Source of the DNA: Flaviflagellibacter deserti
GTDB lineage: Bacteria > Pseudomonadota > Alphaproteobacteria > Rhizobiales > Methylopilaceae
Assembly: GCF_042652085.1 (NCBI RefSeq)
Contig: NZ_JBHSJF010000002.1
Span: 124,001-188,000 of the forward strand
Reading direction: 5' to 3'
Length of the DNA stretch: 64,000 bases
Below, piece after piece: positions 51,299 through 59,831 of the stretch. The stretch's first letter is position 1, and every line of letters starts with the position of its first letter. The position numbers and the translations under genes are program-made. The notes beneath the pieces were generated by a model, which did no database searches, was not told the origin of the DNA, and saw only the letters and a list, made by a program, of their open reading frames with translations.

Positions 51299-53125
51299 TT
51301 GCTCCGTACGTTTCCGCTGCGTGACTCCGCCGAACCCGCTTCCGCTCCCGCGCTCGGCGACCTGCCGGAATGGAATCTCGCCGATCTCTATCCGGCAATG
51401 GATTCGCCGGAAGTCGCGGCCGACCTGAAGAAGGCGAACGCGGACGCCGAGGTGTTCGCGGCAAAGTTCAAGGGCCATCTCTCGGAGCTTGCCGAAAAGG
51501 GTTCGCTGATCGAGGCGGTGAAAGCCTATGAGGCGCTCGACGACCTGATGGGCCGTCTCGGCTCCTATGCCGGCCTCGTCTATGCCGGCGACACGACCGA
51601 TCCGAAGCGCGCAAAGTTCTACGGTGACGTGTCCGAGAAGCTGACCGACGCCTCGGCGCATCTGATCTTCTTCTCGCTCGAACTGAACGCGATCGACGAC
51701 GCAGTGCTGGACCGTGCGCTCGAAGATGCCGCGCTGGGCCATTACAAGCCGTTCTTCGACGATGTCCGCAAGGAACGCCCGCACCAGCTCGAACCCCGCG
51801 TCGAGCAGCTCTTCCACGAGAAGTACACGGTCGGCCGTGGCGCCTGGAACCGGCTCTTCGACGAGACCATCGCGGCGCTGAAATTCGAGGTAGGCGGCGA
51901 GACGCTGACCCTCGAGCCGACGCTCAACCTGATGCAGGAATCGAAGGAAGAGCGCCGCAAGGCGGCTTCCGACGCGCTGGCCAAGGTGTTCGGCGAGAAC
52001 CTGCGCACCTTCACCCTGATCACCAACACTTTGGCTAAGGACAAGGAAATCTCCGACCGCTGGCGCAATTTCGAGGATGTCGCGGATTCGCGGCATCTGG
52101 CGAACCGCGTCGAACGTGAGGTCGTCGATGCGCTGGTCGCTTCGGTGCAGGTGGCCTATCCGCGCCTGTCGCACCGCTATTACGCGCTGAAGGCGAAGTG
52201 GTTCGGCAAGGATCGGCTGGAGCACTGGGACCGCAACGCGCCGCTGCCGAAGGTCGAGCAGCGGACGATCCCCTGGATCGAGGCCAAGGACACGGTGTTG
52301 TCGGCCTATCACAGCTTCTCGCCGCGCATGGCCGACATCGCACGCGAGTTCTTCGACAAGAACTGGATCGACGCTCCCGCGCGTCCGGGCAAGGCACCGG
52401 GCGCCTTCGCGCACCCCACGACGCCGTCGGCGCATCCTTATGTGCTGGTCAATTATCTCGGCAAGCCGCGGGACGTGATGACACTCGCTCACGAGCTCGG
52501 TCATGGCGTGCATCAGGTGCTCGCCGCGCCGAACGGTCCGTTGATGGCGCCGACGCCGCTGACTCTGGCGGAGACCGCCAGCGTGTTCGGCGAGATGCTG
52601 ACCTTCCGCAAGATCCTGGACGGCACGACCGATCCGCTGCAGAAGAAGGCGCTGCTGGCCTCGAAGGTCGAGGACATGATCAACACGGTCGTCCGGCAGA
52701 TCGCCTTCTATACGTTCGAGCGGAAGGTCCATCTGGAGCGCCGCGAAACCGGCGAACTGACCAGCGATCGGCTGAACGAGATCTGGCTCGAAGTACAGGC
52801 CGAGAGCCTCGGCCCGGCGATCCGCTTCAACCCCGGCTACGAGACGTTCTGGACCTATATCGGCCACTTCATCCACTCGCCGTTCTACGTCTACGCCTAT
52901 GCCTTTGGCGATTGCCTCGTGAACTCCCTCTATGCGGTCTACGAGAAATCGCATGAGGGCTTCGCCAATCGTTATTTCGAGCTCTTGGCGGCGGGCGGCA
53001 CGAAGCATCATTCCGAACTGCTGAAGCCATTCGGCCTCGACGCGCGCGACCCGGCCTTCTGGCAGACCGGCCTCGGCCTGATCGACCGCATGATCACGGA
53101 GCTGGAGGAGCTGGAGACGGCGTGA
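51299..53125 (+). CDS. M3-family oligoendopeptidase F
   Basis: A 608-residue zinc metallopeptidase that hydrolyses short peptides in the cytoplasm. The zinc motif is TLAHELGHGVHQV with His398, Glu399 and His402, and the third ligand Glu lies in ETASVFGEM about 25 residues on. The N-terminal domain has LPEWNLADLYPAMDSPEV. I take the TTG at 51299, with GAGGA 7 nt upstream, as start; an in-frame GTG at 51248 is also open. The stop overlaps the DUF3445 gene by 4 nt. Confidence 0.94.
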   Translation: MLRTFPLRDSAEPASAPALGDLPEWNLADLYPAMDSPEVAADLKKANADAEVFAAKFKGHLSELAEKGSLIEAVKAYEALDDLMGRLGSYAGLVYAGDTTDPKRAKFYGDVSEKLTDASAHLIFFSLELNAIDDAVLDRALEDAALGHYKPFFDDVRKERPHQLEPRVEQLFHEKYTVGRGAWNRLFDETIAALKFEVGGETLTLEPTLNLMQESKEERRKAASDALAKVFGENLRTFTLITNTLAKDKEISDRWRNFEDVADSRHLANRVEREVVDALVASVQVAYPRLSHRYYALKAKWFGKDRLEHWDRNAPLPKVEQRTIPWIEAKDTVLSAYHSFSPRMADIAREFFDKNWIDAPARPGKAPGAFAHPTTPSAHPYVLVNYLGKPRDVMTLAHELGHGVHQVLAAPNGPLMAPTPLTLAETASVFGEMLTFRKILDGTTDPLQKKALLASKVEDMINTVVRQIAFYTFERKVHLERRETGELTSDRLNEIWLEVQAESLGPAIRFNPGYETFWTYIGHFIHSPFYVYAYAFGDCLVNSLYAVYEKSHEGFANRYFELLAAGGTKHHSELLKPFGLDARDPAFWQTGLGLIDRMITELEELETA

Positions 53126-54033
53126 GCGGCGACGTCGGCGCTTTTGCCCACACGCCCTACGACGGCTCGCACAAGCCGTTCACGATCGGCATGAGCCTGC
53201 TCGATCCGCGCGAGTGGATCGAGGTCGATGGACATATCGGGCGCTACCTCGCCGAGAAGGACGAACTCTTCGCCACATCGAGGGACGTCGTGTTCCGCGA
53301 GGAGACCGAGACGCGGGCGGCGCAGGGCGAAGTGCTGGCCATGCTGGCCGATTTCCTGCCGCAGCGTTTCCCGGAGACCTATCGCCGCGATGGCTCGCGG
53401 ATCGAAATCGTGCCGCTGGGCCGCTCAATCGATCTCGATGGCGGTGAGCCGCCGCTGATGACGGCCTCCCGCTTCGTCCAGGAAGACCTCTGCCTGATGC
53501 GCGACGGTCCGGGCGGTTACCGATTGGCCGCAGCTTCTCTCTGCTTTCCGTCGTCATGGTCGCTCGCCGAGAAGTTCGGCGCCACGCTCGACGGGCTTCA
53601 CGGCAACGTGCCCGGCTATGCCGGCGGCTTCGGCCCACGCATGAACCGCATCTTCTCCAATCTCCGCACCGAGCTGCCGGCACAGCGGCTGAACTGGTCG
53701 CTCTATGCCGATGACGAGCTCCACCACCCAGCCTCGAAAGCGCGGCCGCGGCACTGGTTCGATGCTGAGGCGGGGGACTTTGGGGCATTCGTCAGGGTCG
53801 AGCGGCAGACGCTGCGGCGCCTTCCGGTGTCCGGCGACATCCTGTTCACGATCCGCATCTACGTGGACCCGGTCGATGCATTCCGCCGCCACCCGGACGG
53901 AGCGCGGCTCGCGGCGGGACTTCGCGATGATATCCTGCGGCTGGACGAGGCGCAGCTGACTTACAAAGCATTGCTGGAGGGACGCGATCGCGTTGCGTCG
54001 GCCCTTGGCGAGATCGCAGGATCGAATGGCTGA
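53122..54033 (+). CDS. DUF3445 heme-dependent demethylase-like protein
   Basis: A 303-residue protein of the DUF3445 family. A fungal and bacterial branch of this family is described as heme-dependent oxidative N-demethylases. Motifs are EETETRAAQGEVLAMLADFL, then LCFPSSWSLAEKFG, YAGGFGPRMNRIFSNL and LRVERQTLRRLP-type FVRVERQTLRRLPVSG. No signal peptide is seen. The GTG start overlaps the peptidase stop and the 3' end overlaps the ABC1 kinase gene by 8 nt, so all three are likely co-translated. Confidence 0.85.
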   Translation: MSGDVGAFAHTPYDGSHKPFTIGMSLLDPREWIEVDGHIGRYLAEKDELFATSRDVVFREETETRAAQGEVLAMLADFLPQRFPETYRRDGSRIEIVPLGRSIDLDGGEPPLMTASRFVQEDLCLMRDGPGGYRLAAASLCFPSSWSLAEKFGATLDGLHGNVPGYAGGFGPRMNRIFSNLRTELPAQRLNWSLYADDELHHPASKARPRHWFDAEAGDFGAFVRVERQTLRRLPVSGDILFTIRIYVDPVDAFRRHPDGARLAAGLRDDILRLDEAQLTYKALLEGRDRVASALGEIAGSNG

Positions 54034-55402
54034 CGACCGCGAACGGAACCGCTTCTCCAGCCGCCTGTCCCGCTACGCCCGTGTCGGCACCGGTATCGGT
54101 GGCGTGGCTGCGCGGATGGCGGGCGCACGGCTGACCGGCGGAACAGATCGCGGGAGGGCGGCAGCAGACCTCGCGAGCGCGCTCGGCGGGCTGAAGGGGC
54201 CGCTGATGAAGGTGGCACAGCTGCTCGCCACCATTCCCGACGCAGTCCCGCCCGAATATGCCGCCGAGCTGATGAAGCTGCAGAGCGAGGCGCCACCGAT
54301 GGGGGCCGCGTTCGTCAAGCGGCGTATGGCGTCGGAGCTCGGGCCGGACTGGCGTTCGAAATTCGCCGAGTTCGACCTGACGCCGGCTGCTGCCGCATCG
54401 CTCGGCCAGGTGCATCGCGCCACCACGCTCGGCGGCGAGGCGGTCGCCTGCAAGCTGCAATATCCGGAGATGGCGTCGGCGGTGGAGGCGGACCTGGCCC
54501 AGCTCAGGATCGTGCTCGGTGTCCACCGCCGCATGGACCCGGCGATCGACACCCGCGAGATCGCGCAGGAGATCGGCGCGCGCGTCCGCGAGGAGCTGGA
54601 TTACCGCCGCGAGGCGAAGCACGCGGCGCTATACGCCGCGATGCTGCGGGACACGCCGGAGGTGCGGGTTCCGAGTGTGCATCCGGATTTGTCGACCGGG
54701 CGATTGCTGACGCTCGGCTGGCTCGATGGGAAGAGGCTGCTGACGTTCAAGAACGAGCCGCTCGAGGTCCGCAACCGCATCGCCACCGCGATGTTCAAGG
54801 CATGGTGGCATCCGTTTGCGCATTTCGGTGTCATCCACGGCGACCCGCATCTCGGCAATTACACCGTCTTCAGCGGCGAGGACGGCGAGCCGGCGGGCAT
54901 CAACCTGCTGGACTATGGCTGCATCCGCATCTTCCCGCCGCGCTTCGTGGCGGGCGTGGTCGACCTTTATCACGGCCTCCGCGAGAACGACCGGGCGAGG
55001 ATCGTCGGCGCCTATGAGAGCTGGGGATTCAAGGGACTGTCGAACGACCTGATTGACGTGCTGAACGTCTGGGCGCGGTTCATCTACGGGCCGCTGCTTC
55101 AGGACAAGGTCCAGGCGATCGCAGGGAAGGGGATTTCGCCGACGGAATACGGGCGCAAGCAGGCCTTCGAGGTGCACAAGGCGCTGAAGGAAAAGGGCCC
55201 GGTGACGGTTCCGCGCGAGTTCGTGTTCATGGACCGTGCCGCGATCGGGCTCGGCGGGGTCTTCCTGCATCTGCGCGCCGAAATGAATTTCTATCGCCTT
55301 TTCAATCAGGAGATAGAGGATTTCTATCTACCCAAGGTAGCGGAGAGGCAAAACGACGCGCTCGTATCGGCGGGTCTCCCCGATCACGTCGCACAACTGT
55401 AG
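54026..55402 (+). CDS. ABC1/UbiB-family atypical kinase
   Basis: A 458-residue protein kinase-like ATPase of the UbiB/COQ8 group, which supports coenzyme Q synthesis. Motifs are GPLMKVAQLLATIPDAVPPE (the KxGQ region, here KVAQ), the Ala-rich loop AAAASLGQVHRA, VACKLQYPEM with the ATP-binding Lys, VIHGDPHLGNYTV with catalytic residues, and LLDYGCIR in place of DFG. No C-terminal membrane helix is evident. It ends a three-gene overlapping operon. Its link to the two upstream genes is not explained by known pathways. Confidence 0.9.
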   Translation: MADDRERNRFSSRLSRYARVGTGIGGVAARMAGARLTGGTDRGRAAADLASALGGLKGPLMKVAQLLATIPDAVPPEYAAELMKLQSEAPPMGAAFVKRRMASELGPDWRSKFAEFDLTPAAAASLGQVHRATTLGGEAVACKLQYPEMASAVEADLAQLRIVLGVHRRMDPAIDTREIAQEIGARVREELDYRREAKHAALYAAMLRDTPEVRVPSVHPDLSTGRLLTLGWLDGKRLLTFKNEPLEVRNRIATAMFKAWWHPFAHFGVIHGDPHLGNYTVFSGEDGEPAGINLLDYGCIRIFPPRFVAGVVDLYHGLRENDRARIVGAYESWGFKGLSNDLIDVLNVWARFIYGPLLQDKVQAIAGKGISPTEYGRKQAFEVHKALKEKGPVTVPREFVFMDRAAIGLGGVFLHLRAEMNFYRLFNQEIEDFYLPKVAERQNDALVSAGLPDHVAQL

Positions 55403-55534
55403 AAATACCTTCAATCTCGCTCTGGAAACGCCTCGCCGAATGGTGGCGAATTCACGGCGAACGCCGTTGCCCTAACGAAACCTTTCCGATAAAGGCGGCG
55501 TGGAAATTCATTCCATTCGCAATGGGGGACAGTC

Positions 55535-55822
55535 ATGGCCGAACACGGCAGGACCGAATACGCCACCGCTGCCGGCAACGACCTGCCGGAGCATGAGGCG
55601 ACCTATGCCAACGTCATGAAGCTGACCAAGGTCGGCACCGTGGCCGTCCTCTGCGTCGTCGTCGCCCTCGGCATCTGGGGCACCGTCGGCTCCGTCTTCT
55701 GGACGGCGTTCGGCGTCCTGTTCGCCATTGTCACCCTCGTCATCGGCATGGTGCGCGACAGCGCGGTTCCGCCCGCTGGCCTCCTTGTTCTCCTGTTGCT
55801 CGCCTGGGCATTGATGGTCTGA
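55535..55822 (+). CDS. aa3-type cytochrome c oxidase subunit IV
   Basis: A 95-residue small subunit. The soluble start is AEHGRTEYATAAGNDLPEHE, then YANVMKLTKVGTVAVLCVVV leads into the membrane part, and two further hydrophobic stretches fill residues 52-95. The N-terminal part and first helix match the bacterial aa3 subunit IV family. The main oxidase genes are elsewhere. It is 5 nt upstream of pntAA, so it may be expressed with the transhydrogenase genes. Confidence 0.88.
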   Translation: MAEHGRTEYATAAGNDLPEHEATYANVMKLTKVGTVAVLCVVVALGIWGTVGSVFWTAFGVLFAIVTLVIGMVRDSAVPPAGLLVLLLLAWALMV

Positions 55823-55827
55823 TTGCT

Positions 55828-57147
55828 ATGCGCATTTCCGTTCTGAGTGAAACCGATCCGAACGAGGGGCGCGTCGCCGCCACTCCGGAAACCGTCAAGA
55901 AGCTGAAGGGCCTTGGCGCCGACGTCGTCGTGCAGAAGGGCGCGGGCATCCGCTCGGGCATCCTCGACGCCGACTACGAAGCCGCCGGCGCGACGATCGA
56001 AGGCACCGCCTCGAAGATCGCCGCGAAGTCCGACGTGATCCTCGCCGTGCGCCGTCCGACGGTCGCGCAGATCGACGGCGCCAATGTCGGCGCAGCCGTG
56101 ATCTCGATCATGGACCCGTATGGCAACGAGGCCGAGCTGGCGAAGATCGCCGGCACGAAGACCTCCGCCTTCGCGATGGAGCTGATGCCGCGCATCACTC
56201 GCGCGCAGGTCATGGACGTGCTGTCGTCGCAGGCGAACCTCGCCGGCTACCGAGCCGTGATCGACGCCTCGGCCGAATATGGCCGTGCCTTCCCGATGAT
56301 GATGACCGCCGCCGGCACGGTTCCGGCCGCGCGCGTCTTCATCATGGGCGTCGGCGTCGCCGGCCTCCAGGCCATCGCGACCGCCCGCCGCCTCGGCGCC
56401 ATCGTGACCGCGACCGATGTTCGCCCGGCCACGAAGGAGCAGGTCGAATCTCTCGGCGCGAAGTTCATCGCCGTCGAGGACGACGAGTTCAAGCAGGCCG
56501 AGACCTCCGGCGGCTACGCCAAGGAGATGTCGAAGGAATATCAGGCCAAGCAGGCCGAGCTCGTCGCTTCGCACATCGCCAAGCAGGACGTGGTCATCAC
56601 CACCGCCCTGATCCCCGGCCGTCCGGCTCCGAAGCTCGTCACCAAGGCGATGGTCGAGTCGATGAAGCCGGGTTCGGTGCTGATCGACCTCGCGGTCGAG
56701 CGCGGCGGCAATGTCGAGCTCGCCAAGGCAGGCGAGGTCGTCATCCATAACGGCGTGAAGATCGTCGGCCACCTCAACGTCGCCGGCCGTCTCGCGGCCT
56801 CGGCTTCGGCGCTCTATGCCAAGAACCTGATCGCGTTCCTCGAAACGCTGATCGACAAGGAAAAGAAGACCCTTGCGATCAATTGGGACGACGAGCTCGT
56901 CAAGGCGACCGGCCTGACCCGCGACGGCGCCGTGGTCCACGACCAGTTCAAAGGCGGCTCGTCCGCCAAGCCGACGGCCAAGCCCGCCGCTGAGAAGCCT
57001 GCTGCTGACAAGCCGGCGGCGAAGCCTGCTGCCGCCAAGTCGACCGCCACCAAGACCGCTGCCGCGAAGCCTGCCGCCGCCAAAACGCCGGCTGCTCCGC
57101 GCAAGCCCGCGGCTCCCAAGTCTGCACCCAAGCCCAAGGACGCCTGA
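55828..57147 (+). CDS. pntAA: NAD(P) transhydrogenase subunit alpha part 1
   Basis: A 439-residue subunit (domain I) that binds NAD(H). It has NEGRVAATPETVKKLKGLGA, SIMDPYGNEAELAKI, VFIMGVGVAGLQAIATARRL as cofactor motif, and DVRPATKEQVESLGAKF. The core ends near residue 374. The next 65 residues are an Ala/Lys/Pro-rich low-complexity tail unlike the usual short linker of split PntAA proteins. It is followed after 2 nt by pntAB. The complex couples proton entry to NADPH formation. Confidence 0.94.
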   Translation: MRISVLSETDPNEGRVAATPETVKKLKGLGADVVVQKGAGIRSGILDADYEAAGATIEGTASKIAAKSDVILAVRRPTVAQIDGANVGAAVISIMDPYGNEAELAKIAGTKTSAFAMELMPRITRAQVMDVLSSQANLAGYRAVIDASAEYGRAFPMMMTAAGTVPAARVFIMGVGVAGLQAIATARRLGAIVTATDVRPATKEQVESLGAKFIAVEDDEFKQAETSGGYAKEMSKEYQAKQAELVASHIAKQDVVITTALIPGRPAPKLVTKAMVESMKPGSVLIDLAVERGGNVELAKAGEVVIHNGVKIVGHLNVAGRLAASASALYAKNLIAFLETLIDKEKKTLAINWDDELVKATGLTRDGAVVHDQFKGGSSAKPTAKPAAEKPAADKPAAKPAAAKSTATKTAAAKPAAAKTPAAPRKPAAPKSAPKPKDA

Positions 57148-57149
57148 TA

Positions 57150-57530
57150 ATGGTTCAGCTCGCTCAAGCGACCGTGCCGTCCGAGGCCGTTGTTGACGGT
57201 GCGGCGGCAGCCGCACACGCCGCCACCGGCATCGACCCGTTCGTCTTCCGTTTCGCGATTTTCGTGCTCGCGATTTTCGTTGGCTACTACGTGGTCTGGA
57301 GCGTCACCCCGGCGCTGCACACGCCGCTGATGGCCGTCACCAACGCCATCTCGTCGGTCATCGTGGTCGGCGCGGTGTTGTCGGTCGGCGTCAGCCTCGA
57401 TCTCGGCGGCGACGGACCGATCTGGGCCCGTGCCCTCGGCTTCTTCGCGCTGGTACTCGCCTCCGTGAACATCTTCGGCGGCTTCCTCGTCACCCAGCGC
57501 ATGCTGGCGATGTATAAGAAAAAGGGCTGA
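57150..57530 (+). CDS. pntAB: NAD(P) transhydrogenase subunit alpha part 2
   Basis: A 126-residue membrane subunit (part of domain II) with a short soluble start and helices near residues 35-52 (FRFAIFVLAIFVGYYVVWSV), 54-72 and 75-95 and a last one at about 97-117. It has VTPALHTPLMAVTNAISSVI, a family hallmark. It lies between pntAA and pntB in one operon. Confidence 0.94.
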   Translation: MVQLAQATVPSEAVVDGAAAAAHAATGIDPFVFRFAIFVLAIFVGYYVVWSVTPALHTPLMAVTNAISSVIVVGAVLSVGVSLDLGGDGPIWARALGFFALVLASVNIFGGFLVTQRMLAMYKKKG

Positions 57531-57534
57531 GCGC

Positions 57535-58932
57535 GTGATCAACATCGCCCAATTCCTCTACCTCGCCGCGGGTATCCTGTTCATCCTCGCGCTGCGCGGC
57601 CTGTCGCACCCGACGACCTCGCGCCAGGGCAACATGTACGGCATGGCCGGCATGGGCATCGCGATCGTGACCACGCTCGTGATCTCGCCTCCGGCGGACT
57701 TCCTCAGCTGGCTGCTCGTCGTCGGCGGCATCGCCATCGGCGGCACGATCGGCGCGGTGATCGCCAAGCGCATCGCCATGACCGACATGCCGCAGCTCGT
57801 CGCGGCCTTCCACTCGCTGGTCGGTCTCGCCGCGGTGCTCGTGGCTGCCGGCGCGCTCTACGCGCCTGACGCGTTCGGCATCGGCGAACCCGGAGAGATC
57901 CACAAGTCGAGCTTGATCGAGATGTCGCTCGGCGTCGCCATCGGCGCGATGACCTTCACCGGTTCGATCATCGCGTTCCTCAAGCTCGCGGCGATGATGT
58001 CGGGCAAGCCGATCATCCTGCCGGCGCGCCATCTGCTGAACATCGCGCTGGCCGGCGGTCTCGTCCTGCTCATCGCGATCTTCTTCGCCACCGAGAGCCA
58101 CCTCGTGTTCTGGGCGATCACGGTCGTCGCGCTGGTCCTCGGCGTCACCCTGATCATCCCGATCGGCGGCGCGGACATGCCGGTCGTCGTGTCGATGCTC
58201 AACTCCTATTCGGGTTGGGCCGCGGCCGGCATCGGCTTCACCCTCGGCAACTTGGCGCTGATCATCACCGGCGCGCTGGTCGGCTCCTCGGGTGCGATCC
58301 TGTCCTACATCATGTGTAAGGGCATGAACCGCAGCTTCTTCTCGGTGATCCTCGGTGGCTTCGGCGGCGAAGTCGCGGCGGGCGCCGGCAAGGTCGAGAC
58401 CCGTCCGGTCAAGCAGGGCTCGGCGGACGACGCGGCCTTCATCATGAAGAACGCCGAGAAGGTCATCATCGTGCCGGGCTACGGCATGGCGGTTGCCCAG
58501 GCGCAGCATGCCACCCGCGAAATGGCGGACATGCTGAAGAAGGAAGGCGTCGAGGTTAAGTACGCCATTCACCCGGTCGCCGGCCGCATGCCGGGCCATA
58601 TGAACGTGCTGCTCGCCGAAGCGAACGTGCCGTACGACGAGGTTTTCGAGCTCGAGGACATCAACGCCGAGTTCGCCCAGGCGGACGTGGCGTTCGTCAT
58701 CGGCGCCAACGACGTGACGAACCCGGTCGCCAAGACCGACCCGTCCTCGTCGATCTACGGCATGCCGATCCTCGACGTCGAAAAGGCCAAGACCGTTCTG
58801 TTCATCAAGCGCGGCATGGGCTCCGGCTATGCGGGCGTCGAGAACGAACTGTTCTTCCGCGACAATACGATGATGCTGTTCGGAGACGCCAAGAAGGTCA
58901 CCGACGAGATCGTCAAGGGTCTCGGCCACTGA
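57535..58932 (+). CDS. pntB: NAD(P) transhydrogenase subunit beta
   Basis: A 465-residue subunit with about nine membrane helices (residues 1-260) and a C-terminal NADP-binding domain III. Domain III has VIIVPGYGMAVAQAQHATRE and AIHPVAGRMPGHMNVLLAEA, then VFVIGANDVTNPVAKTD-like ANDVTNPVAKTDPSSSIYGM and KRGMGSGYAG. The start is a GTG 4 nt after the pntAB stop. A strong terminator follows, so it ends the operon. Confidence 0.96.
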   Translation: MINIAQFLYLAAGILFILALRGLSHPTTSRQGNMYGMAGMGIAIVTTLVISPPADFLSWLLVVGGIAIGGTIGAVIAKRIAMTDMPQLVAAFHSLVGLAAVLVAAGALYAPDAFGIGEPGEIHKSSLIEMSLGVAIGAMTFTGSIIAFLKLAAMMSGKPIILPARHLLNIALAGGLVLLIAIFFATESHLVFWAITVVALVLGVTLIIPIGGADMPVVVSMLNSYSGWAAAGIGFTLGNLALIITGALVGSSGAILSYIMCKGMNRSFFSVILGGFGGEVAAGAGKVETRPVKQGSADDAAFIMKNAEKVIIVPGYGMAVAQAQHATREMADMLKKEGVEVKYAIHPVAGRMPGHMNVLLAEANVPYDEVFELEDINAEFAQADVAFVIGANDVTNPVAKTDPSSSIYGMPILDVEKAKTVLFIKRGMGSGYAGVENELFFRDNTMMLFGDAKKVTDEIVKGLGH

Positions 58933-58956
58933 GACCGACTCGATCGCAGAAATGAG

Positions 58957-58985
58957 AAAGGGCGCCGTGAGGCGCCCTTTTGTTT
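58957..58985 (+). terminator. Terminator after pntB
   Basis: A 10-bp perfect stem (AAAGGGCGCC with GGCGCCCTTT) closes a GTGA loop and is followed by TGTTT. It lies 24 nt after the pntB stop codon. Confidence 0.9.
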
Positions 58986-59011
58986 GAGGTGCTCGCCTGC
59001 CTCTCTGCGTC

Positions 59012-59048
59012 CCCCGGACAAGTGCGCGGAGCGCACGCCGATCCGGGG
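59012..59048. repeat. Nested hairpin element
   Basis: CCCCGGA (59012-59018) and TCCGGGG (59042-59048) form the outer arms. GTGCGC-GGA-GCGCAC (59022-59036) forms an inner perfect hairpin. This nested layout resembles known short intergenic palindromes of Hyphomicrobiales genomes. Confidence 0.65.
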
Positions 59049-59175
59049 TCCAGTGCATGAGTGCGCCGCAGGCGCTCTTTAGACAAAGTGCGGCTTCGCC
59101 GCGAGGAACGCTGGGTCCCGGTTCTCGCGACGTGCTGCGCATCCGGCTCAGAATGAGGCAACCCCATTCTCGGTC

Positions 59176-59198
59176 ATGCCAAGGCTCGGCCTTGGCAT
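59176..59198. repeat. Short perfect palindrome
   Basis: ATGCCAAGGC-TCG-GCCTTGGCAT is a 10-bp perfect stem with a 3-nt loop and no T-run on either side. It is more likely a repeat unit than a terminator. Confidence 0.65.
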
Positions 59199-59571
59199 CC
59201 ACGAGTTCACGGCATGTCGAGAGGAACAGGACGTGGGTGGCCGGGACAAGCCCTGCCATGACGGAGAACCTTGACAATATTCCTATCATGTGCTTATCCT
59301 CCCGTCATCCTCACCCTGCGAGGGGCGCTGGCCAGGTACCGGCCGGCCGGCGCGGGATGGGGAGCGGCGCCTGCGGGCGGGGTCCGGAACCCCGCTCCCG
59401 GGAGGCCGGAGGATGTAGGACGACCGAGAAGGTCGTCTGACGAGCGGGCCCGTCGGGCACCATGACCCGTCCGTGCCTTGCACTGGGGATGAGCCGTGGT
59501 CTTCGAAGGCTCTCAAACCTTCGGCGGCCACAGGCCGTGGAAGCGCCCGCCTCCTCCGACTTAACCGCCGT

Positions 59572-59645
59572 GCGGGGAACGCCTCAGGCATCCACGCAAA
59601 CCAAACCAGTCAGAGGACGCCGAGGCGTTCCCCGCTCCCTCCGAG
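59572..59645. repeat. 14-bp inverted repeat pair around a 46-nt core
   Basis: GCGGGGAACGCCTC (59572-59585) and its exact complement GAGGCGTTCCCCGC (59632-59645) flank 46 nt that include ACCAAACCAG. The perfect arms suggest a small mobile or structured RNA element. Confidence 0.6.
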
Positions 59646-59717
59646 GGAGCATTTCTCCGACATCGCTGATCAAGGCAGGCGAGGATGGGGTGTGCCCGGC
59701 TCGGTGCTATTTGGGTC

Positions 59718-59796
59718 GTCGTCCTCCGGCTTGACCGGAGGGCCCATAGGGCGCCCACCGCGTGGCATGGAACCTCCGGTCAAGCTGGAGGATGAC
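59718..59796. repeat. 79-bp element with 24-nt inverted ends
   Basis: Positions 59718-59741 and 59773-59796 are inverted repeats matching at 22 of 24 positions. Each arm holds a smaller dyad (TCCGGCTTGACCGGA). The centre is 31 nt long. Its form fits a miniature palindromic element. Confidence 0.7.
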
Positions 59797-59831
59797 GGAA
59801 CAAAACCTAACCTAAGCGAGGAGGGGAGATA

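Larger units (their letters stand above)
58986..59831. other. Long gene-free gap filled with palindromes
   Basis: About 0.85 kb without a convincing gene. The frames present are Arg/Pro/Gly-rich shadows. The segment instead holds several unrelated palindromic units, listed separately, plus a GACGACC/GGTCGTC hairpin at 59419-59437. It looks like an accumulation of small mobile or REP-like elements between the pnt operon and a TPR gene. Confidence 0.7.

Noticed and set aside
51239..53011. 590-residue minus-strand frame opposite the M3 peptidase
   Set aside because: It is antisense to a peptidase with an intact HExxH motif and has no recognisable domains.
55603..57216. 537-residue minus-strand frame opposite oxidase subunit IV and pntAA
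   Set aside because: It is the mirror of GC-rich coding sequence with low-complexity Gly/Arg composition and no ribosome site.
57490..59289. 599-residue minus-strand frame opposite pntB
   Set aside because: It is very rich in Asp, Glu, Arg and His, lacks motifs, and lies opposite a canonical transhydrogenase gene.
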